From Rhizobium sullae (GTDB lineage Bacteria; Pseudomonadota; Alphaproteobacteria; Rhizobiales; Rhizobiaceae): DNA of 64,000 nt. A program made the position numbers and the translations under genes. The notes below the pieces were generated by a model, which made no database searches, had not been told where the DNA came from, and was given only the letters and a program-made list of their open reading frames with translations. Location of the stretch: assembly GCF_900169785.1 (NCBI RefSeq), contig NZ_FWER01000019.1:35104-99103 (forward strand). Direction: 5' to 3'. This document shows, piece by piece, positions 33,720 to 41,799 of the stretch (positions are counted from its first letter, which is position 1; every line of letters begins with the position of its first letter).

Positions 33720-34471
33720 CCTTGCGGCTGTCGTCGCTGACCAGAGGAAGAGGATGTGCTGCATTCCGGCACGAACGGGTTGCGGGATGCGTCTCGGTCT
33801 ATCCTTCGTCAAAATCGGGAAAGCCGTACTCTATTCCCCTCGACGAGCTTGATGCATGGGACGAAAAGACCACGGTGCAGTGCCGTGCATCTAAAGAATC
33901 CCAGTCGCTGACTTGCACCACGGATCCGAAGCGACCGCTCCTCGATGCGGCCATCGAATGGAATCATGCGGTGCTTCATGCGGCGAGCGAACGACTGTTC
34001 GAAGGGTCGGTAGAGGGCAACGTGTCGGTGAAGGTTGCCGCGATTGCGGACTGGATCGAGAACCGCGATCCACACACCGTCTTGCTTTCCGGCAATGTAA
34101 AGGTTGAGCAGGCTGACATCGCACTGAAACGCGCAGTGTCCGCGGCGGACGTGTCCGAGCCGCTCGCATGTCTCTTTCGCCTGCTCGCGCTCGACCCGAT
34201 CGAGATCCGAGTTTTCCTTCTCGCATTCGGACCGGAGTTCGATCCCCGCTACCAGCGCTGGATTTCGCTGCTGCTGGACGATTCCAGCCAACGCGTGGGA
34301 ACCCTCGGCCTGTTCGCTGAACTGCTGGGGGACCTTCCGAAATTGTCGGGCATATCGCGTCGGCTGACCGGCTGTCGTTCTGGCGGCTGTTCGACACGAA
34401 GGCAGGCGCGGCAGTTAGACGACTTGAATGGAAAGATCTTCGCTTGGGAAAGTTTGGTTGCAGGGGCGTGA
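33716..34471 (+). pseudogene. Remnant of an AAA-type ATPase N-terminal domain
   Basis: The open frame of 251 codons contains LFRLLALDPIEIRVFLLAFG, then PEFDPRYQRWISLLLDD. This resembles the N-terminal region of COG0464 AAA ATPases found beside contractile injection or phage-tail-like clusters. After LGLFAELLGDLP a different frame continues more naturally (ASADRLSFWRLFDTKAGAAV), suggesting a frameshift, and no Walker motifs follow. The first ~35 codons lie in sequence shared with the repeat region and are probably not the native start. It is best read as a decayed fragment. Confidence 0.5.
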
Positions 34472-34552
34472 AACCACAGAGACTTGTATGGCCTTCTTCG
34501 GATGTAAGCACTGATAAGCAGCCCATGCCTCGAAGCACATTCGCGCCGGTGG

Positions 34553-35560
34553 TCAACGAGCAGATTCGCGTGTCAGAAAATGGAGACTGCCGCCTAACTC
34601 GGAAACGACGAGCCGCCGCTCGTCCCAAACGAGGACAGACACTGGTCGCGTCAGGCCGTCGAGAATGATCTTTCGGTTGAGTGTCATTTTATTGAGCTCG
34701 AGCAACCGCCCGCTGCCCTTCCGAAAACCTTCTTTTTGGCTATAAGTGCCGTGTTCGAGGACAAGCATCTCTCCATCATTGTCGAAAGCGATACTCACTG
34801 GCGCATTAAGTCCTTCGACCTCGAGCTGCGGCTTCAATGCATGTTCGGCTTCGGGAAGCGAAACGATCTTTCCAGCACCAGCAAGGAAAGGAAAGCCGCC
34901 AAACAACGCAATATAGAGGCGCCCGTCTCGAAGGGCGATCCCGGTCGGCACCGCGTCGACTTCGTAGCTGTTGCCTTCCGCGAACTCCGTCGGCGAAAGG
35001 CTGCGCAATCCCGTGACCGCTTCCGACATGCGGCGGAATGTCATGAGCGTGCTTTTCCGGCCGTCCGCCTGCAGGCGTTCGATACTGTTTCGCGCGGAGT
35101 CGATCACATAGTAGGTTCCGCCCGCCACGATGAAATCGAACGGATTCCAGAAATCGCTGCTGATGATACGGGCCCGACCGGCGGCGTCGATCGCAACAAG
35201 AGCGTGATCGAACGGACCCTCATCGGAATTGACCGGTGTCCATCCCTGGGCGACCACAAAGACATCGCCGGCCCGGACGACACGATAGGGACCGGTCGGG
35301 TCGCCGATCACGTCGAGGCCATGAGGAAATATCGGACCGAATGCGACAAGCTTGCCATCCATGCTACGCCGGTAAAGCCGGCCGCTGGAGAGGTCGCTGA
35401 CGAGCAAGCCCCCAGCATCACGGGACAGGCCGGCGAAAGCGGCGCCCGGCATGTTAAAGGTCTCGAGTTTGTAGCCGGGCGCAACCGCCGGCTCAGCGCC
35501 AGCGCCGGCTGCTAGGGACAGAAGACCAGTGACGATAATCAAGGCACAGAACGGACGCAT
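34553..35560 (-). CDS. ScyD/ScyE-like secreted beta-propeller protein
   Basis: A 335-residue periplasmic protein with a signal peptide (RPFCALIIVTGLLSLAAGAG). Repeated blade-like segments follow: AGLSRDAGGLLVSDLSSGRLY, GEMLVLEHGTY, RRLVVSELGGSLHFL. The layout matches the ScyD/ScyE family and more distantly NHL/SMP-30 propellers. The N-terminus overlaps the SUMF1-like gene by 22 bp, so it is the last gene of the sugar-ABC operon. The ligand is unknown; a lactone or sugar acid would suit the context. Confidence 0.8.
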   Translation of the reverse strand: MRPFCALIIVTGLLSLAAGAGAEPAVAPGYKLETFNMPGAAFAGLSRDAGGLLVSDLSSGRLYRRSMDGKLVAFGPIFPHGLDVIGDPTGPYRVVRAGDVFVVAQGWTPVNSDEGPFDHALVAIDAAGRARIISSDFWNPFDFIVAGGTYYVIDSARNSIERLQADGRKSTLMTFRRMSEAVTGLRSLSPTEFAEGNSYEVDAVPTGIALRDGRLYIALFGGFPFLAGAGKIVSLPEAEHALKPQLEVEGLNAPVSIAFDNDGEMLVLEHGTYSQKEGFRKGSGRLLELNKMTLNRKIILDGLTRPVSVLVWDERRLVVSELGGSLHFLTRESAR

Positions 35561-36327
35561 CGGAAGCCACCATTGGCTGAGAACCGGAATTCGGGATCAT
35601 AGGCGAGGCGATAGGTCGTGGTAAGGTGATTGGGATCGCTGTTCCATGAGCCGCCGCGAAGCACGCGGTATAGCCCGGTGCTTCCTGCGAAGGTCCCGCC
35701 TTCATACGGCGCATAGTAATCGTTGGTCCATTCCCAGACATTGCCGATCAGATTGAGTACGCCCTCTTGGCTCGCGCCGGCAGCAAAGGCATCCGCAGGC
35801 GCGGTCATTGCGTAGCCATCGCGCGCGTCGGCGGTGCAACAGGCATCCGATCCGGAATTTGCCCGCATATTGTCGGGGGGCGCGGCGCCCCATGGAAACG
35901 CGCCGCCCTCCGTTCCTCGCGCTGCCCTCTCGTATTGCTGCTCCGACGGGAGAGCCAATCCGTAGTGGCGGCAAAAGGCATCGGCGTCTTCCCAGTTCAC
36001 CCCGACCACCGGCCTGTCGTCCAATCCCAGGATCGGATGATTTGCGTAGAAGGCCTGACGGTGACCGCTAGCATTGATGAAGCGTCTATATTGCCGATTG
36101 GTGATCTCGGTACGATTAATCGCGAACGCTCGACCCTCCCGCGCGCGGCGCGGTCGTTCGTTTTCGGGGCCGCCGTCACGGCCAAAGACGAACGCGCCCG
36201 CAGGAATTTCAATCAACGGATTTCCAATGATCGGGCCGACATCGGCAGCGGCCGCGCGGAATGCAAGGGTGACCGCTATCGCCGCCACGCAAACGCTAGA
36301 AGTCAACACGATATTGCGTCTCTCCAT
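35539..36327 (-). CDS. Periplasmic SUMF1/FGE-like protein without catalytic cysteines
   Basis: A 262-residue protein with an N-terminal signal peptide, then the SUMF1 fold: EIPAGAFVFGRDG, INRTEITNRQYRRFI, PVVGVNWEDADAFCRHYGL, LPSEQQYERAARG, GNVWEWTNDYY, YRVLRGGSWNSDP. In true formylglycine-generating enzymes the segment after RGGS carries two cysteines; here it is RGGSWNSDPNHLTTTYR with none. It is therefore unlikely to activate sulfatases and may be a binding or structural member. It overlaps the ABC ATPase gene by 32 bp and the ScyD/E-like gene by 22 bp. Confidence 0.82.
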   Translation of the reverse strand: MERRNIVLTSSVCVAAIAVTLAFRAAAADVGPIIGNPLIEIPAGAFVFGRDGGPENERPRRAREGRAFAINRTEITNRQYRRFINASGHRQAFYANHPILGLDDRPVVGVNWEDADAFCRHYGLALPSEQQYERAARGTEGGAFPWGAAPPDNMRANSGSDACCTADARDGYAMTAPADAFAAGASQEGVLNLIGNVWEWTNDYYAPYEGGTFAGSTGLYRVLRGGSWNSDPNHLTTTYRLAYDPEFRFSANGGFRCVRSVP

Positions 36328-37357
36328 CGAATAGAAACACCCGATCCGTGGCAACCTTGACGCCGATCTGCTGGTCGATCTGACCGGTGAAATTCTTGTC
36401 GGCGCGCAAGGTCATGAGCTGGCCACCCAACCGCAGGCTGACAAGCGTGTTTTCGCCGGTGAGTTCCACCGAATAGATCGGCGCAACCAGGTTGACGTCC
36501 GCATCCGCGGCTTCGGTCGGATGGACGTCTTCCGAGCGGACACCGAGGACGGCGCGAGAGAGGTTTGCCTGGCCGATACCCGCCACCTTGAGGCCGGCAC
36601 TAACGAATACACCGTTCCTCACTTCCCCCGGAATCAGGTTCATCGGCGGCGAGCCTATAAATCCGGCGACGAAGAGGGTGCGCGGATCGTTGTAGATTTC
36701 TCGCGGCGTCCCGAGTTGCTCGATCACACCCTTGTTCATCACCGCCACGCGGTGGGCAAGCGTCATGGCTTCTATCTGGTCGTGGGTGACGTAGATCGTC
36801 GTGACCTGCAGTTCATGTTGAAGGTGCTTCAGCTCGGCGCGCATCTGGGTGCGAAGCTTGGCATCGAGATTGGACAGCGGCTCGTCCATGAGAAAGACAC
36901 GTGGCGTACGGACGATCGCGCGAGCGAGAGCAACTCGCTGGCGCTGACCGCCGGAAAGTTCCTTCGGCAGACGTGACAACATCGAGTCGAGCTCCACACG
37001 CCGTGCGACTTCGGCTATCCGTCGCTTGCATTCAGCGGGCGGCACTTTGCGGATCTTCAGCGGGTAGCCGATATTGTCTTCAACGGTGAGATGCGGATAC
37101 AAAGCATATGACTGGAAGACCATTGCAACGTCGCGATACTTGGGCAAAACACCATTGATGCGGTCCGCATCGATGTAGATATCACCCAACGTCGCTTCCT
37201 CGAGACCCGCAACCATGCGCATGGTCGTTGTCTTGCCGCAACCGGAAGGTCCGAGCAGAACGAGAAATTCTTTGTCCCTGATCTCGAGGTTGAAATTTGT
37301 CACGGCGACGAATTCGCCGAACTTCTTGCAGACGTTTTTGAACGTGACGGACGCCAT
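36296..37357 (-). CDS. Sugar ABC transporter ATP-binding protein (UgpC/MalK type)
   Basis: A 353-residue ATPase. Walker A is LVLLGPSGCGKTTTMRMVAG, the signature PKELSGGQRQRVALARAI, Walker B RVFLMDEPLSNLDAKLR, and the switch His YVTHDQ. A C-terminal TOBE regulatory domain starts around ANLSRAVLGVRSEDVH. It energises the two permeases immediately upstream in the operon and probably serves the binding protein at 39307. Start ATG 37355-37357 (MASVTFKNV). The 3' end overlaps the SUMF1-like gene. Confidence 0.93.
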   Translation of the reverse strand: MASVTFKNVCKKFGEFVAVTNFNLEIRDKEFLVLLGPSGCGKTTTMRMVAGLEEATLGDIYIDADRINGVLPKYRDVAMVFQSYALYPHLTVEDNIGYPLKIRKVPPAECKRRIAEVARRVELDSMLSRLPKELSGGQRQRVALARAIVRTPRVFLMDEPLSNLDAKLRTQMRAELKHLQHELQVTTIYVTHDQIEAMTLAHRVAVMNKGVIEQLGTPREIYNDPRTLFVAGFIGSPPMNLIPGEVRNGVFVSAGLKVAGIGQANLSRAVLGVRSEDVHPTEAADADVNLVAPIYSVELTGENTLVSLRLGGQLMTLRADKNFTGQIDQQIGVKVATDRVFLFDGETQYRVDF

Positions 37358-37362
37358 AGGCT

Positions 37363-38232
37363 TCAACCTTTGACGGCGCCCAGGGACAACCCCCGGACGA
37401 GGTGCTTCTGGACGATGAAGGCGAAGATGACGATCGGCACGCACGCCATGAACCCGGCCGCACTGATTTCGCCCCAATAGGTGCTGTACTGCGTTACGCG
37501 CCCGGCAATACCGATCGGCAGCGTCTGCGACTGCTCGGTCAGCGTAACGATGAGAGACAACAGAAACTCGTTCCACGAGATGATCAGACAGAAGATTGCG
37601 GTAGCTGCCAGCCCGGGCCGGGCGAGAGGCAACGCCACGTGCAGGAATGCGCCCCATCGCGTGTCGCCGTCAACAATCGCTGCCTCCTCCAGCTCAACCG
37701 GAAGATCCTGGAAATAGCTCTTCATCATCCACGTCGCGAAGGGCAGATTGAACGCGGTGTAGGCGACGATGAGGGCCGACTTCGTGTTGAGCATGTCGAA
37801 ATAGTTGAAGAACAGATAGAGCGGAATAATGCTGACGATGGGCGGCATCATGCGCGTCGACAGGATCCAGAACGAAATCTGCTTCCGCCACTGCCACGGA
37901 TAGCTGAACCGTGCCAGGGCGTAGCCCGCCATGGTGCCGAAGGTCACGGAAACGACGGTCGTTCCTACGGCGACGAGAAAGCTGTTCAGGGCATAGCGCA
38001 GGAACGGTCGTTCGATGAACGCCTGGTCATAGTGTTTCAGCGTCGGGTTTAGGGGCAGCCACTCCGGCGGCACTGCGAAAATGTCGATATCAAACTTGAA
38101 TGAGTTCGATGCAATCCAATAGATGGGAAAAAGTGTGACGACCAGCGCGACGAGGATTGTCAGATAGGCCGACAAGCGGATGAGCACCTCTCTGGTGCGG
38201 CTGCGCGCGCGTATGGTTTTTGCCATTGTCAT
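37363..38232 (-). CDS. Sugar ABC transporter permease (MalG/UgpE type)
   Basis: Inner-membrane protein of 289 residues with six hydrophobic segments. It has the C-terminal EAA loop (VELEEAAIVDGDTRWGAFLH) that contacts the ATPase. It starts 2 bp after the previous permease's stop and ends 5 bp before the ATPase gene, so it is in the same operon. ATG 38230-38232 is the nearest start; a second ATG lies 6 bp on. Confidence 0.9.
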   Translation of the reverse strand: MTMAKTIRARSRTREVLIRLSAYLTILVALVVTLFPIYWIASNSFKFDIDIFAVPPEWLPLNPTLKHYDQAFIERPFLRYALNSFLVAVGTTVVSVTFGTMAGYALARFSYPWQWRKQISFWILSTRMMPPIVSIIPLYLFFNYFDMLNTKSALIVAYTAFNLPFATWMMKSYFQDLPVELEEAAIVDGDTRWGAFLHVALPLARPGLAATAIFCLIISWNEFLLSLIVTLTEQSQTLPIGIAGRVTQYSTYWGEISAAGFMACVPIVIFAFIVQKHLVRGLSLGAVKG

Positions 38233-38234
38233 GG

Positions 38235-39158
38235 TTAGTCCGCTAGCCGCATGCGTTTCATGAACCAAGTGCTCAGAATGATCGTCACAAATAGCACGAA
38301 AAGCGACATCGCCGCCGCGTAGCCGGGATCGGCGAAGCGGTAGGCGACCTGATAGATGTAAAGGCTCAAGACCTTGGTCCGGTCAGCCGGGCCTCCTCCC
38401 GTCAGGATGAAGACTAGATCGAAAAGACGCAGTGCATCCATGACACGCAGGAGCAAGGCAATGGCGATAACCGGCTTGAGGAAGGGCAGCGTCAAGTCCC
38501 GGAACTGCTGCCAGGACGAGGCGCCGTCGAGCGCGGCGGCCTCGTAGGGCTCAACCGGCAGGCTGGCCAATCCCGCCAACATCAGAAGGAATATGAACGG
38601 CGTCCATTGCCAGACATCGGCGACGATGATCGAGAACATCGCGAGATTCACGTCGCCCGCCCATGCCTGCAATGGCAGACCAAGGCGGAACATGATTTCG
38701 TTCAGGACGCCGAACTGGGGCTCATAGATGAGCTTCCATGTGATCGCGACCGCGATCGGCGGCAGCATCATGGGAATCATCAGGACGGTCTTCAGAAAAG
38801 TCAGCCTTCGGATGAATTTATCGAGGAGCAGCGCCAGACCGAGACCAAGCAGGAATTCGGTCGCCACCGCCGTGACTGTGAATATGATGGTGTTCCATAG
38901 CGCGACATGAAATTGCGCGTCAGAAAGAAGCCGCGCGAAATTGCCAGCACCGACGAATTCCCAGGGCAGATCGGGATTCGGGCTGATTTTGTGAACCGCC
39001 GCATAGAACATGTAGAGGCTGGGAAAGATCGTCAGCCCCAGCAATATGAGGACCGTCGGGGCAAGCATGAGGAAGCGCAGGTGACGCTCTGCCCAGCGCT
39101 CCAGACCACTACCCGGCCGGAACTCTGCGGTCGATGTGCCGCTTTCGGACGTCAACAT
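38235..39158 (-). CDS. Sugar ABC transporter permease (MalF/UgpA type)
   Basis: A 307-residue membrane protein. A cytoplasmic N-terminus precedes the first helix (FLMLAPTVLILLGLTIFPSL). The EAA loop is EPYEAAALDGASSWQQFRDL. ATG 39156-39158 is chosen (GAAGAGG upstream) over an upstream in-frame start. It pairs with the MalG-type permease as a heterodimer. It is separated from the binding-protein gene by about 150 bp, which may hold a secondary stem that lowers expression of the membrane genes. Confidence 0.9.
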   Translation of the reverse strand: MLTSESGTSTAEFRPGSGLERWAERHLRFLMLAPTVLILLGLTIFPSLYMFYAAVHKISPNPDLPWEFVGAGNFARLLSDAQFHVALWNTIIFTVTAVATEFLLGLGLALLLDKFIRRLTFLKTVLMIPMMLPPIAVAITWKLIYEPQFGVLNEIMFRLGLPLQAWAGDVNLAMFSIIVADVWQWTPFIFLLMLAGLASLPVEPYEAAALDGASSWQQFRDLTLPFLKPVIAIALLLRVMDALRLFDLVFILTGGGPADRTKVLSLYIYQVAYRFADPGYAAAMSLFVLFVTIILSTWFMKRMRLAD

Positions 39159-39306
39159 TGTCCTCTTCCGTAGAGCCCCATCCCGGCCTGGGTCCGCAAA
39201 CCCGGGTCCGCCTGGCGGCAAAAAGAGCGCCGCGCATCCGATTGGACACGCTAGAGACGCTCTATCCCTTTGAATCTGCGCATAACCTTTCCGACATCGT
39301 TATGCG

Positions 39307-40566
39307 CTAGTAAATGTTCGTAATCCGTGAGACCGCCTCCTGAGCATTCTTCAGGGCCTCTTCTGGTGTGACCGTGCCCGCGACGGCTTTGGAAAGCTCT
39401 ATGCCGAAGGCATTTTCGATCTCCGGCCACTTCGGGTGACGCGGACGGGGGGTCGAGGCCTGGATCGCCTCCATCAGCACTGGATAGTGTCGGAACTTCT
39501 CTTGCGAGGTCAGTTCCGGATCGGTGAAGACCGAGGTCCGCACAGGCGGATTGCCGCGTGTGGCGGAAATCTTTATCTGTTCGGCCGAGGTCGCCCACAC
39601 CATGAAGTCGAAGGCTTCCTGCTTGTTCTTGGAAGCGGACATGATGCCCATGGTCCAATGGCCGATTTCCGAGCTGCCCGGTTTGGTCCCAGCGGGAATG
39701 GGGCCGTAGGAGATCTTGCCAACCATCTTCGACTGGCTCGGATCTTCGAAGGTCGCAACCCAGTTCGGCCAGTTGATCGATGAAGCAGCAGTACCGGCGG
39801 CTAGCGCCGTGCCGACCTCGTTGGCATTGTAGCTCTCCACGCCTTTCGGCGAGACGTCGCGCAGAGCCATGAATGTCTTCATGGCAGCGGCCCCTTCCGG
39901 CGTGTCGATCGTTACCTTAGTTCGGTCGGAGTTGAACATATCAGCGCCATAGGACCAGAAGATCGGCATGAAATCGGCAACCACGGGGTTGCCCTGACCG
40001 CCGCGGAAGACGTAGCCGAAATAACGGCCACCTCCGTTTTCGGTCAGCATCTTGCTCGCCTTCAGTACGTCGTCCCAGGTCTTCGGGGCATCGACGCCGG
40101 CTTCCTTGTACTTGGCAGCGTCATAAAAGAACATCTGCGCATTTCCCACATAGGGCAGGCATACATAGGGTCCCGTATTGTAAGGGTTGCGGCAGACCGC
40201 CAGCGACTTCGAAAGGAAATCGCTGTCCGGTCCTTCCATTCCGGCCTCCTTGAAGAAAGGCGTTAGATCCTCCAGATGTCCGTTCTCGGCGAAAAATGGA
40301 ATCCACGGGTCGTCCATGAGGATGATATCGAAGACGCCGGACTTGGTGGCGCCGGCATTGGCGCCCTGCTCGAACACGTTGGCATAAGGCGCCTGAACGG
40401 CCTCCACCTTCGTGCCCTTCATCTTCGCGTAGTCTTCAGCGGCGGCTCTAAGGCCGTCGCCCTCGCTGCCCGAAGGTACGAGGATGGTGATGTCAGCCCA
40501 TGCGGCTCCGTTGATCGCGAGTGCGGACGTCGCAATAGCCAAGGTGAGAAACAATTTGCGAAGCAT
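39307..40566 (-). CDS. Sugar ABC transporter substrate-binding protein (family 1)
   Basis: A 419-residue periplasmic protein with a signal peptide (LRKLFLTLAIATSALAINGA). The family 1 pattern is DITILVPSGSEGDGLRAAAE, then DIILMDDPWIPFFAENGHLE and ASSINWPNWVATFED. The start follows GGGAGG. As first gene of the operon it would be the most highly expressed component. The ligand is not deducible; the linked SUMF1-like and propeller proteins point away from a simple sugar-only system. Confidence 0.9.
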   Translation of the reverse strand: MLRKLFLTLAIATSALAINGAAWADITILVPSGSEGDGLRAAAEDYAKMKGTKVEAVQAPYANVFEQGANAGATKSGVFDIILMDDPWIPFFAENGHLEDLTPFFKEAGMEGPDSDFLSKSLAVCRNPYNTGPYVCLPYVGNAQMFFYDAAKYKEAGVDAPKTWDDVLKASKMLTENGGGRYFGYVFRGGQGNPVVADFMPIFWSYGADMFNSDRTKVTIDTPEGAAAMKTFMALRDVSPKGVESYNANEVGTALAAGTAASSINWPNWVATFEDPSQSKMVGKISYGPIPAGTKPGSSEIGHWTMGIMSASKNKQEAFDFMVWATSAEQIKISATRGNPPVRTSVFTDPELTSQEKFRHYPVLMEAIQASTPRPRHPKWPEIENAFGIELSKAVAGTVTPEEALKNAQEAVSRITNIY

Positions 40567-40914
40567 CGTACACCTCCCATTCCGAGCTGTTATCCAGAGG
40601 CCTTTCATAGGGGGCCCCGCCCTTACGGGCATGGCGGAAAATGCTACTTCGACGCCTGTGCAAACCACTTTCCGACAAACCGAAACATCCCCCGCATCTC
40701 CTCCTGGAGCCGGGCGCATTCCCGGCGTTAATTTTATCACATCGAGAGCTATATTTAGAGAGCTTATATTAGCATTCTGTGGACTTTCGCCCTAGCCAGT
40801 CAGAGAGGTTCGGGAACTAGGTTCTTGGTTTCCTAGTGCCTGGTTGTGCCATTGTTCCCGCGGCAACTCATCGCTTGCGATTATTTTTCTACACGCAAAA
40901 AGGCTCGCCTGTTT

Positions 40915-40960
40915 TGAACTGACCCCATAAAGTTGGATGACAACCTTCGGTTTCAGTTCA
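40915..40960. mobile_element. IS3-family-like terminal repeat scar
   Basis: TGAACTGACCCCATAAAGTT, 46 bp from its outer edge to the inverted TCAGTTCA (40953-40960), looks like the two ends of an IS3-type element joined with the body deleted. No transposase frame remains. The identification rests on resemblance of the ends only. Confidence 0.35.
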
Positions 40961-40978
40961 TTTTGGCGGGCTTTGCAC

Positions 40979-41000
40979 TGGTTGCGGGGGAGCGCAACCA
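40979..41000. repeat. Palindrome sharing 12 bp with the tRNA fragment, att-like
   Basis: TGGTTGCG and CGCAACCA form an 8-bp stem with a GGGGAG loop. The first 12 bases (TGGTTGCGGGGG) recur in the same orientation at 52038-52049, the 3' end of the tRNA-like fragment. Confidence 0.4.
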
Positions 41001-41127
41001 ACGATTCCTGCGATTGATCGAGCGACACATATCAAGGCTCGCAGCATAAACGGCCAGCGGTGGCCTTGAATGGAGTCCTCCCAATACGCTTGGAACCTGA
41101 AGTCGCAGTGCGCGGAAATTGCTTTGG

Positions 41128-41799
41128 TCAGGCATCAGCAGATTTTAAGATTTCCTCGCGCGAAAACCACTCCTCCTTCGTCATGGTTTTGACATCGAAC
41201 TGATCGCGCGTCCGGGCATAGGTGTTGCCGCCCATTCGTCCGACTGCATCCATCATCTGCTGATCGACATGGAAGTTCGAGGGGTTGACCGCATCGCTTC
41301 GGACAAAGACGCCGAGCACCTCTCCAAGAATGATCTCGCGGGCCGGGCCGACCTGCAGGGTCGTGTGGCGGCGGCATTCGAGCGCAGCCGGTGCCGACAG
41401 GATGCGGGGGCTTCGCACCATCTGTCCAGGCGCCGTCGCCAGGCCGGCCTCGGCAAGCTCGCTCACGTCGGGGCCGAACTTGATCGCACAGATTTCCATC
41501 TGGTCAACGAGTGCCTGATCGACGATGTGGATGGTGAACTCCCCTGTTTCGCGGATGTTGCGGGCGGTATCCTTGAAGCTCATATCGGAATAGTTCTCGA
41601 CGCCGATGGCGACGACGGCTGGATCGTGCGTCAGCACATTGAAGAAGCTGAATGGACCGGCATTGGGTTCGCCATCCCTGCTCACCGTGGTGATCAGGGC
41701 GATCGGCCGGGGAATGACCGTTCCGATCAGGAGCTTGTACCGCTCCCGTTCTGTCAGGGCTGCGAAATCGAAATGGGTGTGTTCTTTTTTGTTGGTCAT
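41128..41799 (-). CDS. Flavin reductase-like (DIM6/NTAB) domain protein
   Basis: A 223-residue FMN-binding split-barrel protein: RPIALITTVSRDGEPNAGPFSFFN, then DPAVVAIGVENYSDMSFKDT, and IILGEVLGVFVRSDAVNPSN. Members supply reduced flavin to monooxygenases or act as flavoprotein reductases. Its ATG is immediately adjacent to the stop of the M24-family gene (TAAATG), so they are coupled. No monooxygenase is in the cluster; it may act on the product of the M24-like hydrolase or with a partner elsewhere. Confidence 0.87.
   Translation of the reverse strand: MTNKKEHTHFDFAALTERERYKLLIGTVIPRPIALITTVSRDGEPNAGPFSFFNVLTHDPAVVAIGVENYSDMSFKDTARNIRETGEFTIHIVDQALVDQMEICAIKFGPDVSELAEAGLATAPGQMVRSPRILSAPAALECRRHTTLQVGPAREIILGEVLGVFVRSDAVNPSNFHVDQQMMDAVGRMGGNTYARTRDQFDVKTMTKEEWFSREEILKSADA

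Larger units (their letters stand above)
40567..41127. other. Intergenic region with promoter DNA, IS-like scar and integration-type repeat
   Basis: 560 bp without a supported gene. At 40742-40780 an AT-rich stretch carries the repeat agagcTATATTTA / agagcTTATATTA, a possible promoter or operator for the sugar operon. At 40915-40960 lies an IS-end-like inverted repeat, and at 40979-41000 a palindrome whose left half equals the end of the tRNA fragment at 52038. Confidence 0.5.
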
